Source: Niebla homalea (Eukaryota > Ascomycota > Lecanoromycetes > Lecanorales > Ramalinaceae). From it: DNA of 64,000 nt. Positions 12,245 through 25,030 of this stretch are shown piece by piece; the stretch's first letter is position 1, and each line of letters begins with the position of its first letter. The position numbers and the translations under genes were made by a program. The stretch spans positions 914,343-978,342 of the forward strand of contig JAHGAU010000022.1 of assembly GCA_019925105.1 (NCBI GenBank), read 5' to 3'. Below the pieces are notes generated by a model, which saw only the letters and a list, made by a program, of their open reading frames with translations, did not search any database and was not told where the DNA came from.

Positions 12245-13513
12245 TAATTCTTTTTTTCTATAGATTATATAATAATTTTTAATAATTTACTTTATTAAAG
12301 GCTCCCGTAATTTTTAAAGAAAAAGGTTTATAATAAACTTCCTTTTATAATTTTGTACCGTATATACGCCGTTAATTAGACTTTTTAAGGCCGTTTTTAT
12401 TTATTTTTATTCTAATATTTATTTATTAATTAAAAAAAAAACTTACATTTTTCTACGTGATTACTAAGGATTTTTACGATTATTAATTTTAAGGTTTTCT
12501 TTAACGTATAAAGGAATACGATTGGTTTATAATTTTTACTTTTAAGTAATCTGGCTTAACCAATCTCTTAAGGATAATTATTTTAATTTCTTTAAATTTA
12601 TAAAAAAGATAATTAATCTTAAAATAAGCTTAAAAGAAATGAAGAAATTTTTTTTAAAATTATAATACTATTATTAATAAAAATCTATTTTAAAATTTAT
12701 TTAAAAATTTATTTAATCTTAAAGTCTTATCCTCTTTTAATTTATTACCTATTTTAATTATTATTATTAAGGTTATCTTTTTATTAATAGTTAACGAATT
12801 AAAATATATAGTTCCTTTAATATCCGTTGAATTTATATTTAATAAAGGAGGGAAAAAGCTTTTTAAGAGTTTTAATGTTATTATTAAAAATATTAATTAT
12901 TATATTATCAAGCCTTTTAAAAAACGGGAACTTGAAGATAAAATTTAACTTATTATTTTTTTTATTATATTTTATTATTTTTTATATTTTATAAAGGAAA
13001 ACGGTTAAGTTTTAAATAACTAATTAAAAGTATATTTACTTAACTTTTTAATAATTTTTCCTTTTTTTTTAAAGTTTCCTTTAATTAAATAAATCTTTTT
13101 TATTTTTATATTTAATAATTTATTTAATTAACGTTTTTATTTTTATAGTTATTATTATATATTTTTCATTTTAATAAAGTTTAATTTTTTAAAACGGTTT
13201 TATTATAAAAATTATTATATTAAATATTTTATTTAAAGCTTTTATTATTTACTTTATGAAAAGGTTGATTTAATCTTTGTTATTTAAATAAGAAGGTTTT
13301 ATCAATTAAGCTATTAAATTTTTAATTCTTATATATATATTAATTTCCTTAATTATTTTTTATATTTTTTTTATTAATATTAATAATATTATATTAATTA
13401 ATTAATTTAAAGTTATTTATATTGATATATAATTTAAGGTATATTTTAGGTTTTTTTTAAAGGTTTATATACTATTATTATATTAATAATTTTTTCCGTA
13501 CTAAATATTAAAT

Positions 13514-13526
13514 TAATTATTATTTT
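13514..13526. repeat. 13-bp target-site duplication, left
   Basis: TAATTATTATTTT is repeated exactly at 19334-19346 and flanks the full-length LINE. The sequence on the two outer sides is contiguous in other LINE copies, which confirms the insertion point. Confidence 0.85.
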
Positions 13527-16500
13527 GATTGATTGATTGATTGATTTATATTACGGATCTAGTTAAGTTAATTCCGGCGTTCCTTAATACGCGGCCTTTT
13601 AACCTTATTAATAACCGTAAAAACTTAATACTTATAACGTTAAAGTAAAAACCGGCGTTTATCAGGCCTTTACCCTTTATCTCTTAAAATAAAGAATATT
13701 AACGGTTATTTAGAGAATAATAATCTATTCATATATTTCCTATATTTTAATTCCCTTAAGAAAATCTATAATATTATAATTATATTCTTATAAAGGTTAC
13801 CCTTAAACTTATTGTTTTTCCGTTCCTTTATATATTTATATTACCTTAATTTTATGTAACGCCTTTAAATATTTTTATTAATATTTATATATTTAATATA
13901 TACCCTTTTTATATTATTATTACCGTTAACTCTTTTAAAGATTTTTAATAAACGTTTATTATTATATCCTTATGGCTATAAAAGATACTTTCTGGTTTAT
14001 ATAATTAATATAATCGGTTTCTACTTCTCTTTTTCTTTTTTAACCGGTAATAAACCTTTTCCGTAAAATCTTTAATAACCTTATTGATCTTTATAATAAA
14101 ATTAAACTATAATAATAATTTAATAAATATTATAAATTTAACGATTACCCGGATATTTAATTTTATAAATAATATTTAATAATAATTATAAGTATTAACT
14201 TTTATAATAAGTTTTAATATAATTTCCGTAAATAAAAAATAAAAAATAAGGATATATATAACGTTTTATTTTCTTTATTTATACTTATATCCGGCGTTTA
14301 TCCGATTTCCGGTATATATAATAAACAAGAAGTAAGTTAAACCGTTTTTATCCGTCCGGAGTTAAATTATTAATATATTATTACTTTTCCTTATAATATT
14401 ATAACGGCGAAGATACTTATTAATAATCTTTTTATTATTAAGAATTAAATAATAATAACCTTAAAATATAAAGTCTTTATATTTTTATTAACGTTTAATT
14501 TACTTTATCGTAATCTATAAAATAATTATTATAATTTTTACTTTTTAAATTACTTTAATTTCAGTTTTTTTTACGCTTAATAAAAATTTATATACGTTTA
14601 AATTAATTTCCGGGATATTAATAAGATTAACTTTTTTTTTAATTTATTCCTATTTTATCTTAATAAAAAAAAGGATAAGTATTTTTAATTTACTCTTTTT
14701 AATTTAAGGTTTACTATAATTTTAGCGGATCCGTTTGTTTCTTATTATCGTAATTAAATATATATATCTTTTTAACTTTATTTAAATAATTATTTAATTT
14801 AATAAAACTTTAATTAATAATATAAAGACTTTAAATTTTAATATTAAAATAAAAGTTACTTTATAAGTACCGTTAATTATTCTTAAATATTAATTCTAGA
14901 CTTTCTATAATATTTAAATAGGCTTTTTTTATATTTTAAAATATTTTTAAGTATATATTAAATAACTATAATATATATTATAATTAACTTTATTACGGTT
15001 TAATAAACGGTCCGGGCCTTTTATAACGTAACTTTTTATATCGATATAATAAAGTAAATAAGGTTTTTTTCCTATAAAGTTATTTTCTTTTAAATTTTTT
15101 TTATATAGTCCTTTTAATTAAGCTTCTTATTTATTTAAAGGTTAAGGACTTTAATATTAATATCCGGCTTTACCGTAATTTTACTTAAGTTTATTATAAT
15201 TATTATATTATATAATTTCAGGCTCTTAATTATATAAATTAACTTATACTTATATAACGTAAATTAAGCTTTATAAGTTTTTACTTATTAAAAATAAACT
15301 TTATAAACTTATTTTAATTTTAAATAATTTATACGTATAAAAATACTATAAGTTAAAACGTAAACGTTATTAATAAAGCTTTTAATTTAAATCTTTTATT
15401 TTAACTTAATAAGCTTTTTAATTAATAAACCATTACAGAATAAAAATAATATTAAAAAAATAAATATCCTTAAAGAATCCTTATTATAGTGGGCTTTATC
15501 GGGCTTATTTTTTATTTTAAGTTAATTAACGTAGCTTAATTGTTTAAGAAACTTTTTATTTACTTAATTAAAAAAAGTAATATTCCCTTTTTCCTTAAGT
15601 TATATAATAATTTTTAATAATTTATTTTATTAAAAATATTTATAATATTAAGAAAAAAAGACTTATAATATATTTCTTCCTATAACTTTTTATTATATAT
15701 ATGCCGTTAATTAATCCTTTAAGGGTTATTTTTATTAATTAATTTCTTTTTATTCTTATTTATTAATCGGGGAAATGTCCGTAATTCTCTATATAATTAT
15801 TAAGGATCTTTATTATTACCGTTTTTAAGGCCTTTTTTAACGTATAAAGGAATATAATAAATCTATAAGATTTTACCTTAAAATAATCCGGCTTAATAAA
15901 TTTCTTAAAAATAATCGTTTTTATTTTTTTAAATTTATATAAATAATAATTAACGTTAAAATATATTTAAAAAAGGTAAATAAAAACCCTTTTAAACGGT
16001 AATATTATTATTAATAGGAATCTATTAAGGATCTTATTTGATCCTAAGGTTTTATTTTTCTTTAATTTATTAATCGCTTTTATTATTATATCTTATATTA
16101 TTATTTTATTTATTAATACGGGTTCGGAATAAATAACGCCGTTAATATCGTTTAAATTAACTTTTAACGGAGGAAAAAAAAATATTCCTTTAAGGATTTT
16201 AATTTTATTATTAAAGGTATTAATTAATATATTATTAAGTTTCTTAAAAAGTAAGAATTTAAAAATAAACTTTAATTTCTTATTTTATTCTTTATTATAC
16301 TTTATTAACTTTTAAATATTATTAGGTAAAACCGTTAAATTATATATTATAAATTAAAAATATATTTATTTAATTTTTTTAATAATTTTCTCTTTTTCTT
16401 CTTAAATAGTCCTTAATTAATTAAATATTTCTTAATTTTTATACTTAAAAGTTTACTTTATTAATTTTTTTATTTTTACAATTATAATTATATATCCTTT

Positions 16501-19333
16501 ATTTTAATAAGTTTTAGCTTTTTAAGAAAGCTTTATTATCGGGATTATTTTATTAATTATTTTATTTAATATTTTTATTATTTGCTTTATAAAAAAATTA
16601 ATTTAATTTTTATTATTTAATTAAGGGAGGTCCGTAAACTATATTATCTTTTTTTCCGTTTTTATATAAACCTTTATTATTTTAACCGTTTTTTACGTTT
16701 TCCTTACCGGTAATAATAAAATTATATTAATAATTTAATTTAAAATTATTTATATCGGTATATAATTTAAGTTATATTTTAAGTTTTTTTATAGCTTATA
16801 TATTATAACCGCGCCGGCAATCTTTTCTATATTAAAAGCTAAATTAATTATTATTTTAAATTTATAACTTTTTTACGTAATAATCCCTTATAATATTAAT
16901 AATAAAAGGTTAATTTAAATAATAATTATTAATAAATCATTTAATTTAATATAATTTATTATATGTCCTTTTTTATTTTATATATAATAATATAAATTAA
17001 AGTTTTTAAGTAATATATATTTATTTAAAGTAATTAAGACCTCTTTAAGTAATAATATCGTAAACGCCCCTTCTTTATTAATTAATGGTAAGTTATATAT
17101 ATTATAAATATTAAAATCGCCTTTTAAATCCCCTTTTTTATAATACGGAATATATAAAGGTTTCTATTATAATAAATAATATCTTAATTATTTACGTTAA
17201 GCTATTTATTTATAAAGAAGTATATTTTAATTATTTTATCCCCCTTAAAGGTTAAGTAAAACCTTTTCCTTAAGTTAATAAATAAATATATATACGGGCT
17301 ATATAATAATTCTTATATTATTATAATATTAATATTTTTAACTTTTTTAAATTTAAATATTAATATTATTACTTTAATTCTTTTATTACGGATATTATAT
17401 TATATTACTTTTAAAAGCGTTAATATATTATATATTAACTTTTATTAAGGCTTTTTTATTTATACCTATTTAAATTACGGACTTTTTATTAAAATTAAAC
17501 GTTTTTTAATTTAATATTTTCTTAATTATTATTAAAAATATAAAACGGTTAACCCTTAAAGTTAAGATCGTAAAAAGCTTCTTTTTCTTTATTTTATTTA
17601 TTATTATTATTTATTTTTTATTGTTTAATTAATTAAGTTTACGTTTTAAGGTTACTTTTAATTAACTTTTTAAATTAATTCTATATATATTATACCGTTA
17701 GATTTTTATAGTTATCCGGGTTTCTTTACGTTTAATCTCTTTAACTTTTATTATATATTTAGAATCTTATATTAAGTATCTTTTCTTATTATATATAACG
17801 TATTTAAGTACGTTTTTTATAAGTTTTTTAATTATTAACTTTATATATTTATAAGTATTATAGCTTTTAACGTAAATTATATATTTTATAATATTAAGGT
17901 ATTTTATAATAATATATTTATAATTTTAATATTTAAAATATTAATAAATATCCGCCGCTTTATTTTATAATTAAGTTATTTTAAGTAATCCCTTTTTAAT
18001 AATCTTTTTATTTAAAATATTATTATATATTTTTATTAACGTTATATTTAATATAATAATAAAATATTTCTCTATGCATTTTAAGAAATTAAGTCTTTTT
18101 ATTATCGGAAAAAGCTTATAATTAATAATCTTAAACTTTAAATAAAAAATTATATTCTGTTTTTCTATATTTTTTAATATAATTTCTTTTTCAGTTTTTA
18201 TGAAACGTAATAAGTATATTTTATTTATTATAATAATAAATAATTACCTTAAATTTTTAATTAATTTATATTTTCTTTTATTAACTTAAACCTTAAACTT
18301 CTTTAAGTTTTCTTTTATTTTTAATAACGTTATATTAAAAAGGATATTTTTACTTTATAGTTTATATATTATAATAATCTATTTTATTAATAATTCCGTC
18401 GTTATTTTAAAAGTTTCTATTAATTATAATAGATTTACTTCCGTAATTACGTTTTTTCCCTTATTATTAAATAAGCAGACCGTTATTATCCTTGTTTTCT
18501 TTAATACGGTTATTTTTTTTCCGTTATCCTTTTATTTTTTACCGCGGGTACCCTTTTTATTATTTTTATCGCCTAGCTTTTTTTTATTTAAAAGGTTACC
18601 GCTTTCGTACCCTCGCTTTATATTTTTAACCTTAAGTTTCCGTTTTTACCCTTTATTAACGCCCTTATTCCCGCCTTTTAAGAGCCCCGTAGGCGTTCCG
18701 TTTCCCTAATTTTATCCCTACTTTTATATAAAAGTCTTTTATACTTTTTAATTTAATCTATAATATTAATTAAATCTTTAACGTAATATCCTTTTACTTT
18801 ATTATAAAAAGTCCTTTTAAAGTTTTTATTATTTCCCTTATTATTTTCTTACTTTTATTTATTAGGCGATATATTATTTCCTTTTTTTATTTTTAATTTT
18901 TTAAAATCTTATTTTCTTTATTAATTTTATTTCCTTTTATATACTTTTAATAATACTTTTATTGCGGTTTTCCCGTTTTTTCCTTCCGTTTATACCCTTT
19001 ATTATTAATATTATACCGGCCTTCTTACCCCCTTATTTACTTATTATTTCTATATTATTATTATACGTTTTACGCGCTTTAATATATATATTTTATTAAC
19101 TTTAATTTCCTTATTTATTTTAAGCGTTATCCGGCTTATTATTATTATATTACTTATACGCGTTATCGCCGTTTCTGTTAATATAAGTTATTTACCCGTT
19201 TACCACCTTATTCTTAACCATTACGTTACTTCTATTTATCATATTTAATATACTTCCCTTACTATTATTAAAGCTATACATATACGTATCGTTTTAGACC
19301 TCTAAGGTCCCTTTGTTCGTCGCCATTTCTTCC
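13527..19333 (-). mobile_element. Full-length RIP-killed non-LTR retrotransposon (LINE, 5.8 kb)
   Basis: A 5807-bp element inserted in another copy of itself. Its 3' end (left side) has a tetranucleotide tail, GATTGATTGATTGATT on the plus strand, then a conserved 3' region (acggatctagttaagttaat, about 13550). Its 5' end (right side) retains the start of the first frame: on the minus strand ATGGCGACGAACAAAGGGAC from 19326. A 13-bp target duplication, full length with variable 5' tips between copies, and a simple-repeat tail are hallmarks of LINEs; Tad1-like is the usual fungal clade, but I infer that from tail and layout, not from a resolved reverse transcriptase. The coding frames (expected gag-like ORF1 and endonuclease/RT ORF2) are destroyed by C-to-T and G-to-A changes. 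Confidence 0.8.
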
Positions 19334-19346
19334 TAATTATTATTTT
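19334..19346. repeat. 13-bp target-site duplication, right
   Basis: Exact repeat of TAATTATTATTTT from 13514-13526. Confidence 0.85.
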
Positions 19347-20338
19347 AAATCCTTAATTGTTTTACATTATAATACCTTAAAGTATTAATAATAAAAAGTT
19401 AAATATTATAATATTCAGTAATAGCTCTTTGATTTAATATAGTTAATTATATAACCTTTTTTATTTTATATATTATAATAAAGGTTAAAATCTTTTAATA
19501 GAATTCATTTATTAAGTAAAAATATAATATCCTCAAATAATAATATTATTAAAAGTTTTATTTTATTAATTAATAATGAATTATATTTATAATAAATATT
19601 TAAATTACTTTCTATATTCCCTTTTTATATAATTCGGAATACATATAAAATCTTATTATAATAAGTAATATTTTAGCTATTTACGTTTGACCTTTTATTT
19701 ATAAAGAAATATATTTGGGTCGTTTTATTTCCCTTAAATATTAAATAGGATCTTTTACCCGGGTTAATTAAAAAGCATATATACGGATTATATAATGATT
19801 TTTATATTGTTATAATATTAATATTCTTTATTTCCCTAAACTTAGAGATTAATAAAATTGCCTTAATTGTTTTATTTTATATATTATATTATATTATATT
19901 ATTTTTAATAATATAAATATATTATATATTGATTTCCGTTAAAGTTTTTCCATTAATTTTTATTTAAATTATTAATGCCCTATTAAAGTTAAACGTTATT
20001 TATCCCGGCTTCTTTATAATGATTATTATTACCTTAAAGCGGCCAAATTTAAAAATTAATATTATAATAAGCCTTTTTCTTCTTTACGTTATTTATTATA
20101 GTTTTTTACGGGTATTTATTTAGTTAACTTTCTTCCCATTTTACGATTATTTTTAATTACTTTACCGGTTTAATTGTATATATATTTTATTGTGAAACCT
20201 TAATTTTTTTTTTTCTATCTAATTTTTTAATTTTTATCAAGTATTTCGGGTTTTATATTAAATTTTTATCCTTCCTATATATTATATATTTATTTATGGT
20301 TTTAATAAGATTTTTATTTATTAAGTTTACGTATTTAT

Positions 20339-20350
20339 ATATATTATACC
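20339..20350. repeat. 12-bp target-site duplication, left
   Basis: ATATATTATACC, repeated at 20722-20733 on the other side of the truncated LINE. Confidence 0.85.
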
Positions 20351-20721
20351 TGGTGGCAATAGCACACGTGTCGGTGAGGACATTCAGTGGTGCAATCGGA
20401 ATTTTGAAATTTTAGCATTAAACAGACCCGTAAAGTGACGGAAAAGCAATAGGTTTAAGGGTAATCCTTAAGTGGATTCGGTCGTAATATTATAAGTTTT
20501 CTTGGAAAAAGTATATAAATAAATTCTTACTCTCTGGACGGCCGTAAATACTCTTAGCCCTTAAGACGTAAGTAGAGGCTAGGTAGATACCGGTTTTTAT
20601 TCCTAACGTTATGGATATCGGGTTTTTTACGGTTACCAGTAAGGTTAAATAGCCGAGTATTAAGGAACGCCGGAATTAGCTTAACTAGATCCGTAGTATA
20701 AATCAATCAATCAATCAATCA
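20351..20721 (+). mobile_element. 371-bp 5'-truncated LINE 3' end, nearly unmutated
   Basis: This is the 3' terminal 371 bp of the same LINE, in plus orientation, ending in (AATC)5-like tail repeats (20701-20721). It starts abruptly at tggtggcaatagcacacgtg and is bounded by a 12-bp duplication, so it is a classical 5'-truncated target-primed insertion. It retains many CA and TG dinucleotides (for example tggtggcaatagcacacgtg and ggacattcagtggtgcaatc), whereas the surrounding LINE and the homologous ends at 13527 and 36668 have lost them. It is therefore a good guide to the pre-RIP 3' sequence. It is non-coding. Confidence 0.9.
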
Positions 20722-20733
20722 ATATATTATACC
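20722..20733. repeat. 12-bp target-site duplication, right
   Basis: Exact repeat of ATATATTATACC; host LINE sequence resumes after it. Confidence 0.85.
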
Positions 20734-22200
20734 TTTTAATATATATTATATATTTTATATTATTAAAATATTTTATGATAATATATCTATAATTTTAATA
20801 CTTAAAGCATTAATAAATATTTACTACTTTATTTTACGGCCGGATTAATTTAAGGGATCCTTCTTTAATAATCCTTTTACTCAGAATATTATTATATTTT
20901 TTATTCATATTACGCTTAATATATTCGTGAAGTACCTTTTTATCCGTTTTAAAGTATCCGGTTTTTTTATTATTAAAAAAATTTATAATTAACGATTTTT
21001 AATTTAAAGTAAAAGATTATACTCTCCTTCTTTACATGTTTTAAGGTAAGTTTTCTTTTTACTTTCGTAAAGTACGTTAAATATATTTTGTTTATTATAA
21101 TAAAAAATAATTATTTTAATATCTTTATTATTTTAAATTTATTTTTATTAACTTACGTTTTTAACCTCTTTAAGCCTTTTTTTTTTTTTACCTATAAGGA
21201 CGCTATAATAAAAAAAAATTTATACTTTATAATTTATATATAATAATAAGTTAATTTATTAATAATTTTCTCATTATTTCAAATACTTTACTAAGTTATA
21301 AAAGGTTTACTTTTATTATAAAATTCTTTTTTTCCTTAATTAATAAACGTATTATTATTAACTTTACTTTCCTTAATATTTTTACTTTCTTTTCAACTTA
21401 TATTATTTCTTTTTAGTTATTACGTACTTTTTTTCGCGATTTTTAGTATTTAAGTTTCCTTTATTCATTAAGCTTTTATTCTTGCCTTTTTACTTTATAT
21501 ATTTATTTTTTAATTTTGATTTTTACTTTTTATTATTATTTTTATTATTGTTTTTTAAGCTTCCTTTAAATACTTTAATTTCTTTAATCCTGCCTTTATT
21601 CTTTTATAGAAATCCTTTACTTTTTATTACTTTGTTTTTAACATTAATTAGGTTTTTAATATAATAATTATCTATTCCTATAATTAGTTTATTTAAAGTT
21701 TTTATTATTTTATTTCCTATTTTAACTTCTTTATAATTTTAATATATTATTTTTCTTATTTTTATTTTTTAATAAATTATAACTTTATTACTTATATTAT
21801 CTTTATCTTTATTTTATATAATTTTAATATTATAATTTTATATCCGTTTTATATACGCCCGTTATTATTCTTCTTTACCGTTATTGCTACTTTAACCTTT
21901 TTAACGCCCTTTTTTTTTTAAATTTTTTTACGTATTTTATATATCCCTTTATGTATATTCTATTAATTATAATTCCCTTATTTAATTTAACGACCGTTTA
22001 TCACGTTATTATTACGTTATTTATATTATTTCCCGTTACTCTTATTAATATAAGCTACTTACCGTATATTCCCTTATTCTTAAACTATTATATTATTTAT
22101 ACTTATCGTAATTAAGATATTAACCTTATTATTACTTAAGCTATACTTATATATATCGTTTTAAACCTCTAGGGTCCCTTTATTTACCGCCATCCTTTTT

Positions 22201-23312
22201 ATCTTTAAATATGACTTTCATTAAATTAAATATAATTTATAAAAAGAAGGATAATTAAAGTTTATTAATTTATATAAAGTTTACCATTTTTCTTTTATTA
22301 TATTAATTTTTAATTTCTTATATATTTCTTATTATTATTTTTTTAAAGAAAAGATTAAAATTTAAAATTATAAAACGTAATTTAAAATTAAATTTTAAAA
22401 AATTATATTTCATATTTATTTTTTATATAAATTTAAAATAAAAAGTTTAATTTATTATATTTTTAATTCATTTATAAAGTATATTTTAAGTTAGCTTTAT
22501 ATCTATATAATAGGTTAAATTATTATAAAATCTATTATAAAATATGATTTTATATCTTTATTAAATAAAACCGGATTGAATAAAGCTAGTTTAAATTAAA
22601 CCGCCATAAATTAAACCTTATTATATTTCTTACTTATTTTAATATTAATAAGGGTAGGAAATTTTTTAATAACTAAAGGAATAAGGATCCTTATACACTT
22701 AATTTTATAAATAGTATTATTATTTATACTATATAATTTTTATTTTATTTTTTAATTTTTTAAAATATTTAAAATAAAAATTTTATTAAATATATAATAC
22801 CCTTTTATATTAATTGATTAAAAGAGTATTTTATTATTGATAATAGTATTCTTATGATTTCTTATATATAATATATAATTGTTAAGAATCTTTATAAAAA
22901 GTTCTTTTATTAAATTAAATTTTTTTTTATTATTAAATTCAAAAATTTCAAAATTAATATATAGAATAATAATATAAAAATTAATTATTAAAAATTAATA
23001 ATTATTTTTGATATATATTTTATATTTCATAATATAATATAAATAGAATAATATATTAATAAATATTTAAATAATAAAAAGATTATATAATATATATAAT
23101 ATATATTATAAAATTTTAAAAATAAAAATAAAAATAAAATATTAATAAAAATATTAATAAAATTCCTTAATATATATTAAATAATTATTACGTTTATAGT
23201 ATAATTAATAATAAATTGACATCATTAAAAAATCTTTTAATTTATATTTATATTAATTTTTAATAGTTTATAATTTATTAATTATATAAATAATATTAAA
23301 AATTAAGTTATA
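22201..23312. other. Extremely AT-rich DNA, nothing recognised
   Basis: No open frame, RNA gene or transposon match could be supported. Around 22560-22615 there is accggattgaataaagctag...ttaaattaaaccgcc, related to the CCGGTTTAAATTAAAC words near 10490 and 52680. Confidence 0.4.
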
Positions 23313-23430
23313 TTATAAAACGGCGCATGCGCATATACATAGCATTACGGTCTATGGTAGATATAAGTATAGCGGGTAGCTCCCGGGGGTCTTGGCGCGT
23401 ACACTTATATTCCGTACCCTTTATAGCTAG
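23313..23430 (+). repeat. M1 short repeat, third copy
   Basis: The first ~100 bp (aaacggcgcatgcgcatata ... tagctcccggg) is almost identical to 7258-7355. The right part (acttatattccgtacc, tatagctagata) differs from copy 1 and is closer to the fragment at 1826-1850. It is GC-richer than its flanks, perhaps because it is too short to be a RIP target. Confidence 0.6.
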
Positions 23431-23811
23431 ATAATTACTTAATCATATAATATATATATATTTTACTTATCATACTCTTAATAAGTTAATTAAGTAAAAA
23501 TAGTATTTATAAATTTTTATTATTTTTTATCAAGTAATAAGAATTATAAGTTACCTTAAGAATAATTATATTATATATTATTATCATTTTTTTAAAAAAT
23601 TTAGAAATTAATATATAAGTATTTTAAATAAAAGTAAATAAAAAATATAAAAATCTTTTATTTCCTTTTACTTAATCCTTAAATACTTATAAATATTTGA
23701 TTTATTTAAAAATACTTATAAATTATTTATTTTGTTTACAAATTTTATATTTTTTTCATTTAAAGTTTTTTTATAAATTTAATTACCCCTTTTAATTATC
23801 CTCTTTTATTA
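23431..23811. other. AT-rich DNA, nothing recognised
   Basis: No gene, RNA or repeat recognised; AT-rich and CA/TG-poor. Confidence 0.4.
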
Positions 23812-23995
23812 AGGAAAAAATCGAAAAATAAATATTAGGGATAAAACAATAATTACTTGAATTATAATTATTAATAATATTATTAATTATAGAGATATAT
23901 ATATTAAAACGTTAAATTATTATGTTTATTAAGATTATAAATTATAATAAGATTTAACCTATTTATATCCTATATATAATAAGTGCTTATAAAAA
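23812..23995. repeat. Direct repeat A of a ~1.05-kb pair
   Basis: About 175 bp aligns with 24860-25030 in the same orientation. Both have aaggaaaaa..cgaaa, aattataattat.aataatattatta, a gatatatatatta/gtatatatatatag block, acgttaa.tta.tat.tttatta, and end cataataagatttaa...atccta. This is an LTR-like arrangement, but without a clear TG..CA end, primer site or target duplication it is only a candidate short LTR element. Confidence 0.45.
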
Positions 23996-24859
23996 AGAAA
24001 AAGCCAATGCTTATTTTATAATATTTATCATATAATATTATTATTATTAATATTCGCGGTAATAAAAGTGGCTTAAAGTAAACTTTAAATACTTATATAA
24101 TATTATTTAAATCTATAGTTATTAAATAATAAAGTAAGGTAAACGGTAAAATTAACGAGAATGAAACAGGATTATAACCGGGGAAATAATCGTAGATTTT
24201 AAGTTATTGGATTTAAGTTAAATTATTTAAAAATATAATTTCTATGGTTTCATTAAAGAAGTAATTATCTTATACCCTTATTTATATCCTTTAATTTTAC
24301 TTTTATTAATTAATTAATTAAAGTCGTAAGTATTATAGGATGACTTTACCGTTATAAAAGATATACTCCCTATCTAGTCTTTATATGAACCGTAAGGCTT
24401 ATAAATATAATAAAGTCTTTATATTAACTCTTTAATATATAAATAATTTAAGGTTTTTATATTGACCTTATAGTTTATAGTAATAAGCTTATATATTAAC
24501 CTTATAATATATAAGTTTTAGAGTTTTCTTTCTATTTATTATATTCAACTTACGTCCTTATTAACCTTTAATATAAAGTCTTTATTACTTATTATAAGTA
24601 TTAAACATCCAGAGGTTGAATTAATGGTTAACTGCCATATTAACGGGTCTTTAAAATTAAGGAGCCATTATTAAAAGGAAAGCTTAATATCTATTGGTTT
24701 ATTATGCTAATTAAGCTAAAGGGTACCGGAAAATTATAGTTTATTAAGTTAAGTATTTTGCGTACCATAGTCTAAGCCTGTCGGTAAAGGTATATCTATG
24801 GTCCTTCTTATATATAACGATATAAATAAAGTTAAAACTTAATTATTATTATTATTTAA
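23996..24859. other. DNA between direct repeats A and B
   Basis: 864 bp without a supported gene. Around 24360-24550 there are several copies of a short word like cttatatattaacctttaatatataa, an imperfect local repeat. If the flanking repeats are LTRs, this would be a small non-autonomous interior. Confidence 0.35.
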
Positions 24860-25030
24860 AAAGGAAAAAGACGAAATATAAGTAGTAAAAATGGAGTAAT
24901 AACTGCCTAAATTATAATTATAAATAATATTATTAAATATATAAGTATATATATATAGACGTTAAGTTACTATATTTATTAATACCGTAAACCATAATAA
25001 GATTTAATTTATTTCTATCCTATATAAAAT
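24860..25030. repeat. Direct repeat B of a ~1.05-kb pair
   Basis: Same orientation as 23812-23995, offset about 1048 bp. It keeps slightly more G/C (for example gacgttaagttac and aataccgtaaaccataat) than repeat A. Confidence 0.45.

Larger units (their letters stand above)
12245..22200 (-). mobile_element. Host LINE copy, split twice by later LINE insertions
   Basis: The pieces 12245-13526, 19334-20350 and 20722-22200 together follow the LINE layout in order. 12255-12400 matches 38700-38830. 13400-13526 runs into 19334-19450 as one continuous equivalent of 39850-40060. 20734-22200 equals the 5' half. The 5' end at about 22191 keeps a RIP-mutated form of the conserved start region (reverse strand ATGGCGGTAAATAAAGGGAC). 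The 3' end is missing beyond about 12245. It must be older than the two insertions it carries. All frames are broken. Confidence 0.7.

Noticed and set aside
13527..20721. Inverted repeat formed by the 13527 and 20721 LINE ends as TIRs of a 7-kb DNA transposon
   Set aside because: Separate exact target duplications around 13527-19333 and 20351-20721 show two independent LINE insertions in opposite orientation.
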